A DNA stretch of 64,000 nt, taken from assembly GCA_025890175.1 (NCBI GenBank), contig JANPYM010000011.1, forward strand, positions 1,034,299-1,098,298. Reading direction: 5' to 3'. This stretch comes from Ciborinia camelliae. Lineage: Eukaryota > Ascomycota > Leotiomycetes > Helotiales > Sclerotiniaceae. The notes beneath the pieces were generated by a model. That model saw only the letters and a program-made list of their open reading frames with translations. It did not search any database and was not told the DNA's origin. The position numbers and the translations under genes were made by a program. This document shows, piece after piece, positions 12,296-23,597 of this stretch. Positions within the stretch are counted from its first letter, which is position 1. Each line of letters opens with the position of its first letter.

Positions 12296-14414
12296 ATGGA
12301 GCACGATGCAGGGAAGAGACAACGTGGGAATAGCATCACGACTACTCCCGAAAGACCTGCGAATAACGATGGCAGAGCCATACCCGAGGCTCAGGTAGCG
12401 GAGAGGGCGCAAGAATCTAGAGAGATTAAAAACCACCACCCTCAGGGATATGATTTACAGTCGTCCAATACATTTGCGGCTAACAGTAGTTCTCCACCCA
12501 CAAACCCGGCCCCCAGGTATCCTTTCGAACGATCTACAACCTCATCTAGTCAAGAAGGTTCCAATACTCCAAATAGAAGCGCACAGCCTGTGGTCAAGCC
12601 AGCGCTAGAGCCTCCGGTCACTAAATCAACCCTAAGTGAACTCGATGTGAACAAGATAGTGCACAATCCCAAACTTCGACACGACATCAACTTCGACCCG
12701 GATCTACATTTTAGACCTAATCTAGATGGAGAAAAGGGGCGGAAGAAAGCTATCAAAGCCCTTGATTTTTGGAACATGATGGAATTGCAACTTCAAGGAT
12801 ATCTGACTGATCGTGAACAATTCGAGAGAGACTTGGGTGATACAGAATGGTGCTTGCCAGCAACACTTAAAGCTATCAGAGGAATTTTAGAGACATTAGT
12901 CCCACAGCGGGATCGGTCGTCGGTTGAGGAGACCTTCAATGTCGATCTATTGATGCAGCAATTTCGAAAAGGTGTTGCTGATCTGGGTAAACTTGCACAA
13001 TGGCTATCCAAACTTCTGAAGTGTCATTGCGCGCCGATGAGAGACAACTGGGTGGATGAGATGGTTGATCAGCTAAGTGAGGGTGATAAATTATGGGACG
13101 TGGGAAAGTTGGTCTCTGGAATGCGAAGTTTGTTGGGTGTTTTGGAAGCTATGAAGCTCGTAAGTTTTGCATGATATTTGAGCTTGACAGAAGTTTGCTA
13201 ATCTTGAATAGGATGTTGCAAACCACCAAATCAGGTGTTTGCGCCCGTTGCTTATCGAGGACACCGTCCAGTTTGAGCAAAAGTTTTTCGTGCGAAAAAT
13301 TGCAATGGGTAGAGTAGACATCGCCTCAGCACATGATTGGTTCAAAAAAGCAGCAAACTTGCCAGATACTCTTTCATTGGATACATCTACACGAACCCAA
13401 GGAAACACGTGGGACTTCATGAAGGCACTTGTGAATCTAACACTACCATCCAAAGCCATAGAACCTGTTCCTCATACCTTCCTCTTCGATGAGGAACGCC
13501 TTGTCAAACTTCGCGCGGATATGCTGGATTTAATCAACCTCGAGATTTGCATGTTCTTTTATCACAAGCTTGAAGCAGGATCCAAAATGAACGAGGCTAG
13601 ATCAGTACCGCAGGATGATACTGTTGCATTGTCTTATCTCTCTTCTCCCGCAGATGAAGGTGTACTCTCGGCGCCGACAGTGCCTTCAGAGAATGACTTT
13701 ACCGCCAAACGGAAGTATAATCATTTAGCTCAGGAGAGGGGTCATTTCACAAGAGACCTTTCAGGTCGACAAGTATGGGTACCAAATCTAGAAGATGAAG
13801 CTATGGATTCTTCATCATCTAGCCCACGATCATCTCCATCATCGACCGCATCCACCCCTGAGACATATGCTGTAACACCACTTTATTTGTCTCTTCAAAA
13901 CTCGGATTCTACATCACAAGTACGCACGTCCCTGCAAGCTCTCCTAGCTTCTTCTTCCTCCCAAGATAGGTGGACTGCATTATCTTCGAATATCGCCTTG
14001 CAAATTCTTCGCTCAACACCAACTCCTATGGCACGCCTCCCATTATTTGAATCCCATCTCTCGCTACACCTCTCAAATTCACGATCCAAGCTCTATCAGG
14101 AAGCGGAAGCACGGGTACTTTCGAAGCTCTTCCCAGAATTACAAAAGCTTATCGAGTCATATACTCAGTTATCTAGCCACCAAATCTTTGAAGCGGCCAC
14201 CTCACCAAAGCCTACAAATGCAGTCATTAACGAGAATGCACCATCAACTGGTCAAAAAGAGGAAATCACGGAAGTTGCCACCAGAATTGCCCATATTGGT
14301 ATTTTACATTGGAGGGTTTGGGCACCATTAGCATATCTTCGTAATCCGGATGCCGAGGAAGAAGGTGATATCAACATGATGCAAGATTCAGGCCTACCGA
14401 ATGATGAGTCCTGA
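12296..14414 (+). CDS. SOK1: TCP11/SOK1 family protein
   Basis: There are two exons, 12296-13159 and 13212-14414. They are joined across a 52-nt GTAAGT...ATAG intron in phase 0 and give 688 residues. Across the junction the protein reads MKLDVANHQIRCLRPLLIED, the hallmark of the T-complex protein 11 family, followed by TVQFEQKFF. The first 100 residues are polar and probably disordered. The family core (about 110-400) begins with KIVHNPKLRHDINFDPDLHF. A Ser-rich loop near residue 480 interrupts the C-terminal half. In budding yeast Sok1 is a high-copy suppressor of protein kinase A loss; a cAMP-signalling role here is inferred. The start is the first in-frame ATG (AAAATGG context). Confidence 0.86.
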
Positions 14415-16380
14415 AAAAAATTGCAAGCTGGATCATTAAAACAATCTTTCGAGGGCGCTCTTGAGAACAGAATCAAGCCAGGGAAGGAGTTCACTAGAAG
14501 GAGGCCACTCACCCGCAGTCATATTTAAGCCAGACTTCGAATACCTTATGGCGACACATATTATATGAAGGAAACAATATCTCCATGAATGACTGGAGAC
14601 GAACTACTAAAACAACATACATCAAAAAGCTTGGAGTCGGCCTCCTAATTTTCTTATTACTTACCAAATCTTCATAAATTCGCATTGCTTTTTGGAGTCA
14701 TGCGGGACTGGGCGGGTCGGTTTGGGTTCCGGTCTTGCATACCTGCATCTTTCTCCAATTTCTTAAATTCTGATACCCAGTGCCTGTCGTTTCCTTTCGC
14801 ATTCGTCTACCACAAATATCTGTACAATAGTTATCGAACCATCATTGATTGGGTTGGTGTGTTGATATTTTTCGGGGACAACTAAAATACACGCATCTCA
14901 TCGGGGGCCGGTTAGGTGTCAAAATTGCTTCGATCATTTTGGATGATCATATCATTAGATACACATTTGGAGTATGCCTGACTTTTTTGGCTTTATCTTG
15001 CAAATTGGCTGACTGCTTTGTGAGTATGTCTGCGTGAAGTTTGGTCTTTTGCTCGGGTGTTTACTATGGGATTGAATTGGATAGGATAGGTTTGGGATTG
15101 GTTGGGACGGGATGGGACGATAGGAGCATAATGTTACATATTTTCTAGACTTTCAGCATGGGAAACAAAGGAATACGGGATGAACCTGACTGAAATGAGG
15201 AAGGATCAGAAGTTTGGATGGATCGAGGTTATTGGATTGAATTGGATTGCTTGGGTGATTATTGGTAAACTTTTGAGCGAGCAAATGAAATGGAATATAT
15301 TGAAATCATATGAGATTGTTTGCAGCTGTGAAGTGATGTGATTTGAGATGAGTACTTTCCTTTGGGGGGGAGGCGGGGGCTGGCAAGTGCCTGGATTTCC
15401 TCCACGGGGAAAGGAAGCACGCGACACATAAAACGAGATGTACAATGCAAGCAAACCTGGGAAGTCGGGTCTTCACCGATCACGGACTCGGATATGTAAT
15501 AAATAGCCTACTAGGAGGTACCTATTTCTTCCAAGTTGTACATTGCATTAAGCAATTGAAGCACGGCAGTTTGCGGGATAGGTACCTACTTACTACCTAA
15601 TACCTATACTGTATCATATTGGATTCAACCTATCGCCTCGCGTACTGTCGATGCGTCCCCACTTTTTCTTTTGGGGGGTGGTTTGGGTGGTTTGGGTGGT
15701 TATGGGTGGTTATGGTTACATGTATTTGGTTGGTAGGTTGGTAGGTTGGTAGGAGGGAGGGAGGTAGGTGGGTAGGTGGGTTGGTAGGTGGGTTGGAGGT
15801 AGGTAGGTAGGTAGATGAGGAAGGTGGAAGGAGGAAGAGAAGGGGGAGAGAATTGAGTGGGCTGGAGATGGTTGGGTTGGGTTGGGTTAGGTTACCATAG
15901 TTCAAACAAAATGGTGGGATTTATAGGTTTTATTCGGCTTTTTTGGGATTTTGAAATTTGGGGTTGGGGGTTGGGGGTTACCGGTTACGGGTTACGGGTT
16001 ACGGGTTGGGGGGAAAGAGATGAGTGAGGTGGGTGAGGTGGGTGAGAAATTAGATGTGAGATGTGAGATGTGGGAAGTGGGAAGTGGGCTGATTTTATGG
16101 CGTGACGGGACGGGACGGGAGGTTTTGATGGTTTCTGCCGGAACTTGGAAGGGGGGTGAGAGGGGATGGGAGGGGAGGTAGGTAGTGAAGGTAGTGAAGG
16201 AAGAGGGGGGATTTGGGGGAGAAGAGTTTCTAGGAGGGAAGTTGAAGATTAGGGAGAGATGGTATGGATGCTGAGAAGTATCGGTGCAAGTTTTGAATGG
16301 AGAGGATGTTGAAGATGATGTATAGGAGAGAGGAGGGGAGAGTGCTGGTGAGGTCGATGTGGGTTAGAGGAATATGTTAG
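14415..16380. other. Intergenic spacer with a G-rich segment
   Basis: No gene is seen. The first part is the probable 3' UTR of the SOK1-like gene. The part at 15,720-16,010 is rich in GGTTGG/GGTAGG steps and G-runs, including GGGGTTGGGGGTTGGGGG near 15,959. It could form G-quadruplexes on the plus strand. Confidence 0.55.
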
Positions 16381-17272
16381 CGGAATATATGTTTATGAAA
16401 AGCTTCACTACAAAAGAAGCTTTGATTTAAATCCAAGTGCAGTTTATATCTCTGAAGGATAATTTTAATTAGAAGCTAGCTCTCTTATTCTTTGTCATTG
16501 GTTCGCATCTCATTGCTGAAATTCACTACTATTAAGTTTGTAGACTTTATGGACCTCACTTGATTCAATATAAGAGAAGTCCATTCAATATAACTTCTCT
16601 CATCATGTCGAGATAATTTAATCAAACTGGCTTTCAAGCACCTTGCTTCTTTCAAGATTGCCTGTCTCATTGAGTCCATTAATAATCTTCAACTTCTACC
16701 TTGTTGGCAACTATCAATATCGACTGACTGCAATCTCCCGATCTAACGATCTTGGATCTTGTTGGTCGGTGACGCGTCGAGGCTATTATCATCTAATCAC
16801 CTTCAAACTATCAACAACCTGCTTGCCGAACTAAGAAGACTCTGCCATCTTGCCTTGATCTCGCGTTCAACTTTTTTCCACAACCTTATACTCAACAAAG
16901 AGGAGGTTTTATGGTCACAATCGGAGACAATATCTAAGGAGTTTGCTTTGGCTTTGATCAAGGTATGTTTATAATTTGACATGAAGGAAGTGGAATATTT
17001 CTAATTATTTGGTTTAGGAAAGTGTGATTTTATCACTTTTTCCTCGAATTTTTTGACAGGAGATTCCGAAAGAGACTGGATTTTGAAGAACAAATATAGT
17101 ACTGTATTTCAATAAAGCAAGAGAATACTTTATCTCGACCAAACTCCGATCTAATTCCTGGAACCGACCTCCTACCAAAAAATTCCTAGGATAACCACTT
17201 CTACAATACCTGACCGACCGACTGCATTAATCTCATTCACCTACCCAATTTTGAACAATCACAAATCCCATA
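16380..17272 (+). promoter_or_regulatory. Leader region of the 1169-residue unknown gene, with a likely 5' UTR intron
   Basis: An AT-rich stretch is followed by a CT-rich leader. A donor GTATGT at 16963 and an acceptor TTTTGACAG ending at 17059 define a plausible 97-nt 5' UTR intron. Short ORFs at 16,643-16,974 lie in the leader and have no recognisable motifs. Confidence 0.4.
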
Positions 17273-20200
17273 ATGCTCCGCACTGTTCCGATCTACCCTG
17301 GACCCCTTCGCATGTCAGCTGAAGAACACTACGAACACGTAGAATCTAGGGCAACAGTCACCAAAGAGGGCAATCGGATTATTTGTAGAGATAACATTAC
17401 GGTGAATGTGGATTTTGGGACGGTTAATGAAGCAAGACACTCGGAGGATTGTGTCTGTGTTGTGTGTAGGAATGTTGAGAGAATAAAGATGGGTAAGAGC
17501 ACGGTTATTACGGGGGGTAATGGTGAGTTTGTTGGGGATGAAGATGAGGGGTGTGGTGAGGGTGAAAGTCATTGGGGAGGAGGCAATCGCGAAGATGAAG
17601 ATGATTGTGATAATGAGAAGAGGGGTGGTGAACATGATGGGGAAGTTATCTTTGCCGGTTCTGGCAGAATGACCCAGTTTAAGATCTCCAAACCTTTTAC
17701 TCCAAAGTTGCGGAAGGGCAAGGAAGCTGGGGCTAGCACTTTGACCATTCGAACGGATGGATGGGGAAGTCGCAGTTCTTTGCCTGGGCATGAGGTTCAG
17801 AGAGACAGGGGCGAATCGAGAAGTCTAGAAGTAAGTAGAAGCAATACCTCTGGAATCCAAATCGCTCTCGCACCATCACCTCCACCTGACTCTGGAGTAA
17901 GTCTTCGGAATGAGAGAGAACAAAGCTCGAGTAAGGATTTACACGCAACTTGGGATCCGCGAACCAAGAACAAGGAAGGATTGACGAGCAAGGGTTTAGG
18001 AGCGATGAAGAGAAGTTTATCGAGGAGAAGTTTGACAATGGGCAAGGAGAAGAAGAAAGAAAATGTTGGGAGTGGAAATAGTAGGACAAGCAAGGTATGG
18101 GCATTTGCTCGAAGTCTTAGTAGGCGGAGTGATAACAAAGGCCATTCATCACAGATGCGAAAGGGGCCAAAAGAAGGCCACGCCGATTTTGAAGAGCGGA
18201 TGGATGAAAGCGGGGAGATCGAAGGGCAGCATTCTTCTTTCGAAGAAGGAGAAAGCTCACACACGAGTTTCCAGGGTGATGATGTCGTGGAGCATGGTGA
18301 GTGGGGGATGCCAGAAGCATTTATTGGACCACGGAGAAATCCTGAAATTGACGATTTCCCGAATTTCGACCCTGAGCAATTCGTACCTCCTACTCCTGCA
18401 GAATGGCAGAACACCAAGAGAAGATCGGGATCAGAGTCCAACATCTCAATGCTGTCGCTTGAGGAACGATCTCGCTCAAGATCTCCGTCTCTCGGATCCC
18501 GCCATTATAGCTCTCGCGGTTCTTTCTCTCTCAACTGGGATAATATCTCTTCCGATACCGTTTATCACAAACATGCTCGTCGCTTCTACCAGAATCCTTC
18601 GGCTTATGGTGAAGAAATTCCGGGTTACAATCCAGAAACTGACAATCCATATCTAGAATATGATCGGTTTCAAGAAGTTAGCGAGTGGGCTGATAGCACG
18701 GAGGAAGCTGATCCAGATCACGTCGTTGCGTTAACAACACGAGAACTGAAGAGGTTGTATGGTGATGAGGTTAAAGTTCCTTTCGATTTTATTCCGGAGG
18801 GATATGCCAATCCGCCGAATTCTAAAACTGGGAGTGTCATCGGTGATGATGAAGATGCTTATCTTACGATCACGGGGCAGGAATGGGATGAGGAAAAGGA
18901 ACCGGAGTTCAAACATAAGGACCTTGTTTCTCTTCTTGGAATGCCGGGTTGGCGTCATGATTGGGAAGATATGACGAAGATGCAACGTCATTTTCATATC
19001 GTGGCTCCGGGAGATTGGAGAATGGGGCAGGTGTTTGATGTCAAGAGCAATTATTCGGATTACTATGGTGTACCATTGTTTGAACCGCATGATGTAGGTC
19101 TCTGTGGTGTTGATAGGAAAGATATGCGAGGGCTTGATATTCCTGGTCTGGAGGAGTTGGAGTTGAAATTCAGAATGGCGGGATGTGATAACGCCGATGC
19201 GGGTGGGCATGAGGAGAGAGACCCAGGTGGGCAGGCCGATGACAATGTAGGACATGAGAGTGCAGTGGAGTATGACAGTGATGGGTTCCTCTACGATGAT
19301 GATAAACGTGGGCAAATCACAGGATCTGTCTGGCCAGCAGGATTCACGGCTTCCGAGGCGAGAAGAATTTATCAACGTCCCTCTGACGAAGGAGAAGGAT
19401 CCGAGAACACCAAGTCAGTCGAAGGCTCCGAAGCAGGAGAATATGAAGGTTCAATGGTTGAAGGATACGGAACTACCGATAACCATCTCATTGGCACCAA
19501 CACCAACGGATACGGTGACGATAGTTTCCGAGTTCGCATGGCACAAGGATATACGGTCCCCGGTAGATTATTCGAGCAAAGCATGATGGACCCCGCCAAT
19601 CTTGGCAGTCTGGACAGTGAAGAAGAATACGATACCGACGACGACGAAGAATACGAGAGCGACGACGGAGCTTCTAACGAATATTCTTTCGGCGATTCCT
19701 CCTACCATGACACAGATTGTCAAGAAGATTACGTTATCGGCACATCTATATTTGCACCCCACGCCTTTCAACTCTACCCACCATACGACTCTGCGAATGA
19801 TTGTACAACCGTTGGATTAACTCCCGACGAAGTGGAGAGTGCTCGCCCTCCAGCATGGGATGCGGAGTATATGGAGGATATATTAAGATATTCGGTTAAC
19901 GAGGAGCACAAGGCTCGTGATCCTACTGCCGAAATGGTATTGATGAGTTATCTTGATCCGGTTTCCACAGAAGACGGACCTTCGCAATCTGGTTCGAAGT
20001 CAAGATCTCGCTCGTCAACAGGTTCGACTACACCAGTTCCCTCGCCCACCAAGTCACTCGTACCAACTTTCAAATCATTCCCCCCCACCCCTTCCATCGG
20101 CGGCCGCAGCACCATATCCTTCCGCAAACCATCCCTCTCAACCGCCAACGTAGCCAAGCTCGAAGGCAAAGCCAAGGATAAAGGCAAAGGTAAATACCAA

Positions 20201-20782
20201 GCTTCCAAAAGCTCCAAAGGAAAAGGAAAGGCGAAAGGAAAAGGGAAATCCAAGATCGCACCCCCAAGCCACCATTCCTCCGACTCCGATTCCAACACCT
20301 CTTACGTGGATCTCACGCGTTCGGGCTCCTCATACGCCGTTCCCCCTGCGCAATCTCTCATCCTGTATCTGCACGGCTGTGGTCTCAGCACCTCGTATAT
20401 CGCCTTCCTGCTCCAACCCCTAGATCATCAATTCCTCTACGATTCCTCCTCCTCATGGTGGCCACCCACCTCCTCCACCCCCATCCCCTCTTCCACTGAC
20501 ACCGACGCCCCCTCCAAGTCACCCAAGCGATTCCCTCCACACCATCTCTTCACTCCCTCAACCGTCTCTCAAATCCTCTCGCATTGCGCGGGCCCAAAAC
20601 AATGGTGGGAAGAGCCGCACGCGATCGATCCGTATGGTAAATTACTACCCGCTAGTTTTAAGACGCTGCAACGGGGAATGCAGATGAGGAAGGCGAAGGT
20701 GTTGGTCAGGAAGTGCGTGGAGAATTTCTATTTTTGGAGATTGAGGGGTGCTGTGCCGCATAGTAATTTGATGAGGGGTTGA
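17273..20782 (+). CDS. Large acidic, largely disordered protein of unknown function
   Basis: One uninterrupted ORF of 1169 residues. I do not recognise the family. The first 60 residues contain a small Cys cluster (CVCVVCRN near residue 63) that might bind metal. Residues about 70-470 are polar and basic, with Arg/Ser clusters such as RSLSRRSL that look like kinase target sites. The middle (about 480-680) is the best-ordered part, with Tyr/Trp/Asp-rich segments such as YNPETDNPYLEYDRFQEVSE and LLGMPGWRHDWEDMTKMQRH. Residues about 780-830 are very acidic (EEYDTDDDEEYESDD), and a lysine/glycine-rich KGKGK stretch lies near 975-1000. A compact C-terminal segment (about 1030-1165, with SLILYLHGCGLSTSYIAFLL) follows. 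No intron is evident. The gene is convergent with CIA1. Confidence 0.72.
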   Translation: MLRTVPIYPGPLRMSAEEHYEHVESRATVTKEGNRIICRDNITVNVDFGTVNEARHSEDCVCVVCRNVERIKMGKSTVITGGNGEFVGDEDEGCGEGESHWGGGNREDEDDCDNEKRGGEHDGEVIFAGSGRMTQFKISKPFTPKLRKGKEAGASTLTIRTDGWGSRSSLPGHEVQRDRGESRSLEVSRSNTSGIQIALAPSPPPDSGVSLRNEREQSSSKDLHATWDPRTKNKEGLTSKGLGAMKRSLSRRSLTMGKEKKKENVGSGNSRTSKVWAFARSLSRRSDNKGHSSQMRKGPKEGHADFEERMDESGEIEGQHSSFEEGESSHTSFQGDDVVEHGEWGMPEAFIGPRRNPEIDDFPNFDPEQFVPPTPAEWQNTKRRSGSESNISMLSLEERSRSRSPSLGSRHYSSRGSFSLNWDNISSDTVYHKHARRFYQNPSAYGEEIPGYNPETDNPYLEYDRFQEVSEWADSTEEADPDHVVALTTRELKRLYGDEVKVPFDFIPEGYANPPNSKTGSVIGDDEDAYLTITGQEWDEEKEPEFKHKDLVSLLGMPGWRHDWEDMTKMQRHFHIVAPGDWRMGQVFDVKSNYSDYYGVPLFEPHDVGLCGVDRKDMRGLDIPGLEELELKFRMAGCDNADAGGHEERDPGGQADDNVGHESAVEYDSDGFLYDDDKRGQITGSVWPAGFTASEARRIYQRPSDEGEGSENTKSVEGSEAGEYEGSMVEGYGTTDNHLIGTNTNGYGDDSFRVRMAQGYTVPGRLFEQSMMDPANLGSLDSEEEYDTDDDEEYESDDGASNEYSFGDSSYHDTDCQEDYVIGTSIFAPHAFQLYPPYDSANDCTTVGLTPDEVESARPPAWDAEYMEDILRYSVNEEHKARDPTAEMVLMSYLDPVSTEDGPSQSGSKSRSRSSTGSTTPVPSPTKSLVPTFKSFPPTPSIGGRSTISFRKPSLSTANVAKLEGKAKDKGKGKYQASKSSKGKGKAKGKGKSKIAPPSHHSSDSDSNTSYVDLTRSGSSYAVPPAQSLILYLHGCGLSTSYIAFLLQPLDHQFLYDSSSSWWPPTSSTPIPSSTDTDAPSKSPKRFPPHHLFTPSTVSQILSHCAGPKQWWEEPHAIDPYGKLLPASFKTLQRGMQMRKAKVLVRKCVENFYFWRLRGAVPHSNLMRG

Positions 20783-21359
20783 TCTTGTTGGTCTTGTTGA
20801 GTTTGGGAGCTGCACATGATGATGGTGGAAATGGATCAAGGTTATCAGGATGGGTGACGAAATGATTGATGAAGGTGCATTTGTTGGATTATACTGAACC
20901 TTATTTTCTTTGGAGTTGGAGTCGGTTTTGTGCCTTTTTCTTTTTCTTGTCACACTCACTTGATGTGGGTGTATTTTGCTTCGAAATTCATGTCAGGATA
21001 TAGTTTTTCTTTTCCTTTGCATATGTTCAGCCAGGCTGGTTTCTTTTAAAAGCTCCAGCCGTTAGGTTTCACCAACTTCGATGATTTTGTTTTCATTTCT
21101 CATGGTAATTTGTAATATTAATACTTGTACAAGATATTAAAATAATGAAAAATTGTAGATGTAAGTTTTGAGTCTTGTGTAACATGACAATGACATGCAA
21201 TTAATCTTCCGGTATGATTTCCCATCTCCCTTTTATGTATATATCTCCCAAATCTAAATCTATACAACGCCGGACGCTATGCTATAACTTGACGACTTTG
21301 TACAAACCCAAGATCTCTTCATGAAACCAACCCAATCATTCATATCATTATGCTTCTAC
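20783..21359. terminator. Convergent 3' intergenic region
   Basis: This lies between the stop codons of two convergent genes. It is T- and A-rich (for example AATATTAATAC and ATTAAAATAATGAAAAATT near 21,115-21,150), which fits fungal 3' processing signals for both genes. No gene is seen. Confidence 0.4.
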
Positions 21360-22658
21360 TTACGCTTCTACTCTATTCTCCTCTGGGTTCTCATCAATAC
21401 ACCAAGCCTTGACGATGCCATCATCGCCGGTCGTGATAATCATCTCTTCGTCTGGCTTCTTACCATTGTCAAATCTCATACACCAAGTGGCATGATTAAT
21501 CTCGTAAGGTCCATGAGCACCCCATAAAACAACGAGAACCACCCATTCCTTTTCGATGGTACCACCAACACTACTTCGACCTTTGGTACGTTCTTCGTAG
21601 ATTGCTACCCTGCCGTCACCACCTGTAGACACTACTCGTCCAGATTGTTTGCTCCAATTAATGCTGTAAATTGGGAGATCGTGTACCCTGGGTAGGGTTG
21701 CGGTGCATTCCCATGTTTCGTTCTCGGGTGCAGGTCGCATAGTACTGGGGATGCCGGAATTAAAGTAGGATGGTTTATTTTGTGGCGGAGGTGTAGGCAC
21801 TCTTGACCAGACTCGAATTGACATATCTGCGGAAGAGGAGAGGAGTCGTGGTGTAGATGGTACTAATGAATCTTCACTAGATTCCGGCATGCAAACATCT
21901 GGCTCCCAATCCAAATTCCACACAGTACCCTCATGCCCCTCTAATTTTGCAACAGGTCCCCACTCCCCCTCACCATCTTCTCTCCATAAGATGATTGTGT
22001 CATCATAACTGGCACTGGCAAGAACTTCTCCGTTGCCATCATCCTTTCTCCAAGAAACACATTTAACATCTGCAGTATGTTCCTGCAAAACTGCTACAGT
22101 CTCGAATTCATCTTCACCCTCATCTCCTATCTCTTCCCAAATCCATATCGACTTATCTCTTGAACAAGAAGCCAACCATTGTCCACTAGGTGAGTAAGCT
22201 ACATGCTTAATCTCAGAATCATGTCCTTCCAAAACAATGGAAAACTCCCAATCTTCTGCCTCATCCTCATCACCATCCTCATCACCCCCTCTTCTTAATT
22301 CTGGACCATTATGAGCTGTTCCATCAGCCCCAATTTCCACCTCCAATTCCCCATCCTCAATTGTATCCTTCGGCTCATCTTTCCTTCTCCAAATCCCCAT
22401 TGTCGCATCAAAACTACCCGTCGCTATAGTCAAAGCCCCATCCTTCCTCACACCAGGTTTCCACGCCGCAGATCTTACACTCCTCTCATGTCCACCTTCC
22501 AATGTCGAATGTAATGTGAAGTTATTCAGAGAATAGACTCGTACCGATTTGTCCGATGTCGCAGTGGCAATAAGAGGTAGGTTATTGGGATTTGGTATGG
22601 AAACCCAAGCTCGAGTCGAAGCTTGAGGCTTGAAATCTGCTAGATGTTGAAGTCGCAT
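21360..22658 (-). CDS. CIA1: CIA1/CIAO1 WD40 protein of cytosolic iron-sulfur assembly
   Basis: A single-exon ORF of 432 residues. Seven WD40 blades can be followed by their GH and WD-like ends: WVSIPNPNNLPLIATATSDK, GGHERSVRSAAWKP, GHDSEIKHVAYSPSGQWLAS with CSRDKSIWIW, HTADVKCVSW, GHEGTVWNLDWEP, RVHDLPIYSINWS, and HATWCMRFDN near the end. An acidic loop (residues about 120-135, GGDEDGDEDEAEDWEF) sits between blades 2 and 3, as in other filamentous fungi. In the CIA machinery Cia1 docks Nar1, Cia2 and Met18 to deliver Fe-S clusters to cytosolic and nuclear apoproteins. Length and blade order fit the family. Confidence 0.9.
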   Translation of the reverse strand: MRLQHLADFKPQASTRAWVSIPNPNNLPLIATATSDKSVRVYSLNNFTLHSTLEGGHERSVRSAAWKPGVRKDGALTIATGSFDATMGIWRRKDEPKDTIEDGELEVEIGADGTAHNGPELRRGGDEDGDEDEAEDWEFSIVLEGHDSEIKHVAYSPSGQWLASCSRDKSIWIWEEIGDEGEDEFETVAVLQEHTADVKCVSWRKDDGNGEVLASASYDDTIILWREDGEGEWGPVAKLEGHEGTVWNLDWEPDVCMPESSEDSLVPSTPRLLSSSADMSIRVWSRVPTPPPQNKPSYFNSGIPSTMRPAPENETWECTATLPRVHDLPIYSINWSKQSGRVVSTGGDGRVAIYEERTKGRSSVGGTIEKEWVVLVVLWGAHGPYEINHATWCMRFDNGKKPDEEMIITTGDDGIVKAWCIDENPEENRVEA

Positions 22659-23597
22659 CTTTGTGGGTGAGGAGTTTATCTTGTAATCTTACATCGAGGG
22701 GGAAAATTTTGTATGATGGAGGGGTAAAGTTCTAGATGTCATCGGGGAAATCTGATGACTAATAAGATGATAGCGAGATTGAATTGCCGATGAATGAATG
22801 CACGGACCAGTCCATCCGGATGTGAAGTTTATCCGGCCAAGATATTTCATTTGTATGGCGCGATGAAGTTTTTTTGCATTTACAATCATTCAGTTTGAAC
22901 TATTACCGTATGATGCGAATACTACTTTCGAAGGATTATTATAGTAACAAATGATGTTGACTGTGTTCTTACTTATACACCCTCCAATGTATGATATTGG
23001 ACGAATGGAACCTCAAACTCTACTCCCATTGTGGATTTTATGCCAAGTTGGCTGATGTATACGATTTCACCTCCAGCTGTTAACAGCCAGAACCACCATG
23101 AGAGAGAGAAAATTTCAAGAAAACTTAATAGTTCTTGGTTCTACACAGGAGCAATGGCTATTTCATATACTGAATTTAGAATAGGCAACTTTCCAATGAA
23201 GCTTGGAGCTGAATTGACAGAGCTTTCTCCACTCGATGTCAATAAACCCACGAGACTAGACTGTGTCAATCTGTTATGATCATTTGAAAAAGAGCCTCGC
23301 TCTTACTTTTGCTGTTTATGTGAATGTCTATTTATTCATGGCAGCAGCGAACCAGTGTTTGCAGATTTTGACAGGGCAGGAGCATTTTGATTCTATTGCC
23401 AAGTCAACGAGCCATCTCTCATTAATTCCATAACATAGATCCTTCAGTTATAAATCCCTTCTATATTCTATAGTCGTACGATTTTATTCTAGACTTTATA
23501 TTTCTTGGTCTCATTAATATTCTACTCTTCCTTTTCCTCTAAATTCATAGGCTCTATTGTTTGGAAGTATCTTGGACTTTCCACCTTAGCCACGGAT
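22659..23597. promoter_or_regulatory. Divergent promoter region between CIA1 and the 454-residue gene
   Basis: About 940 bp lie between two divergent starts. It is AT-rich, with a CT-rich patch just upstream of the plus-strand gene (about 23,500-23,540). No conserved motif can be assigned by eye, and no small gene is seen. Confidence 0.4.

Noticed and set aside
17797..18444. 215-codon antisense ORF
   Set aside because: Also lies fully within the large plus-strand gene, and its Ser/Leu-rich content mirrors the sense Arg/Glu/Ser-rich codons.
18731..19375. 214-codon ORF antisense to the 1169-residue gene
   Set aside because: A shadow of the sense ORF's composition; no motif or start context.
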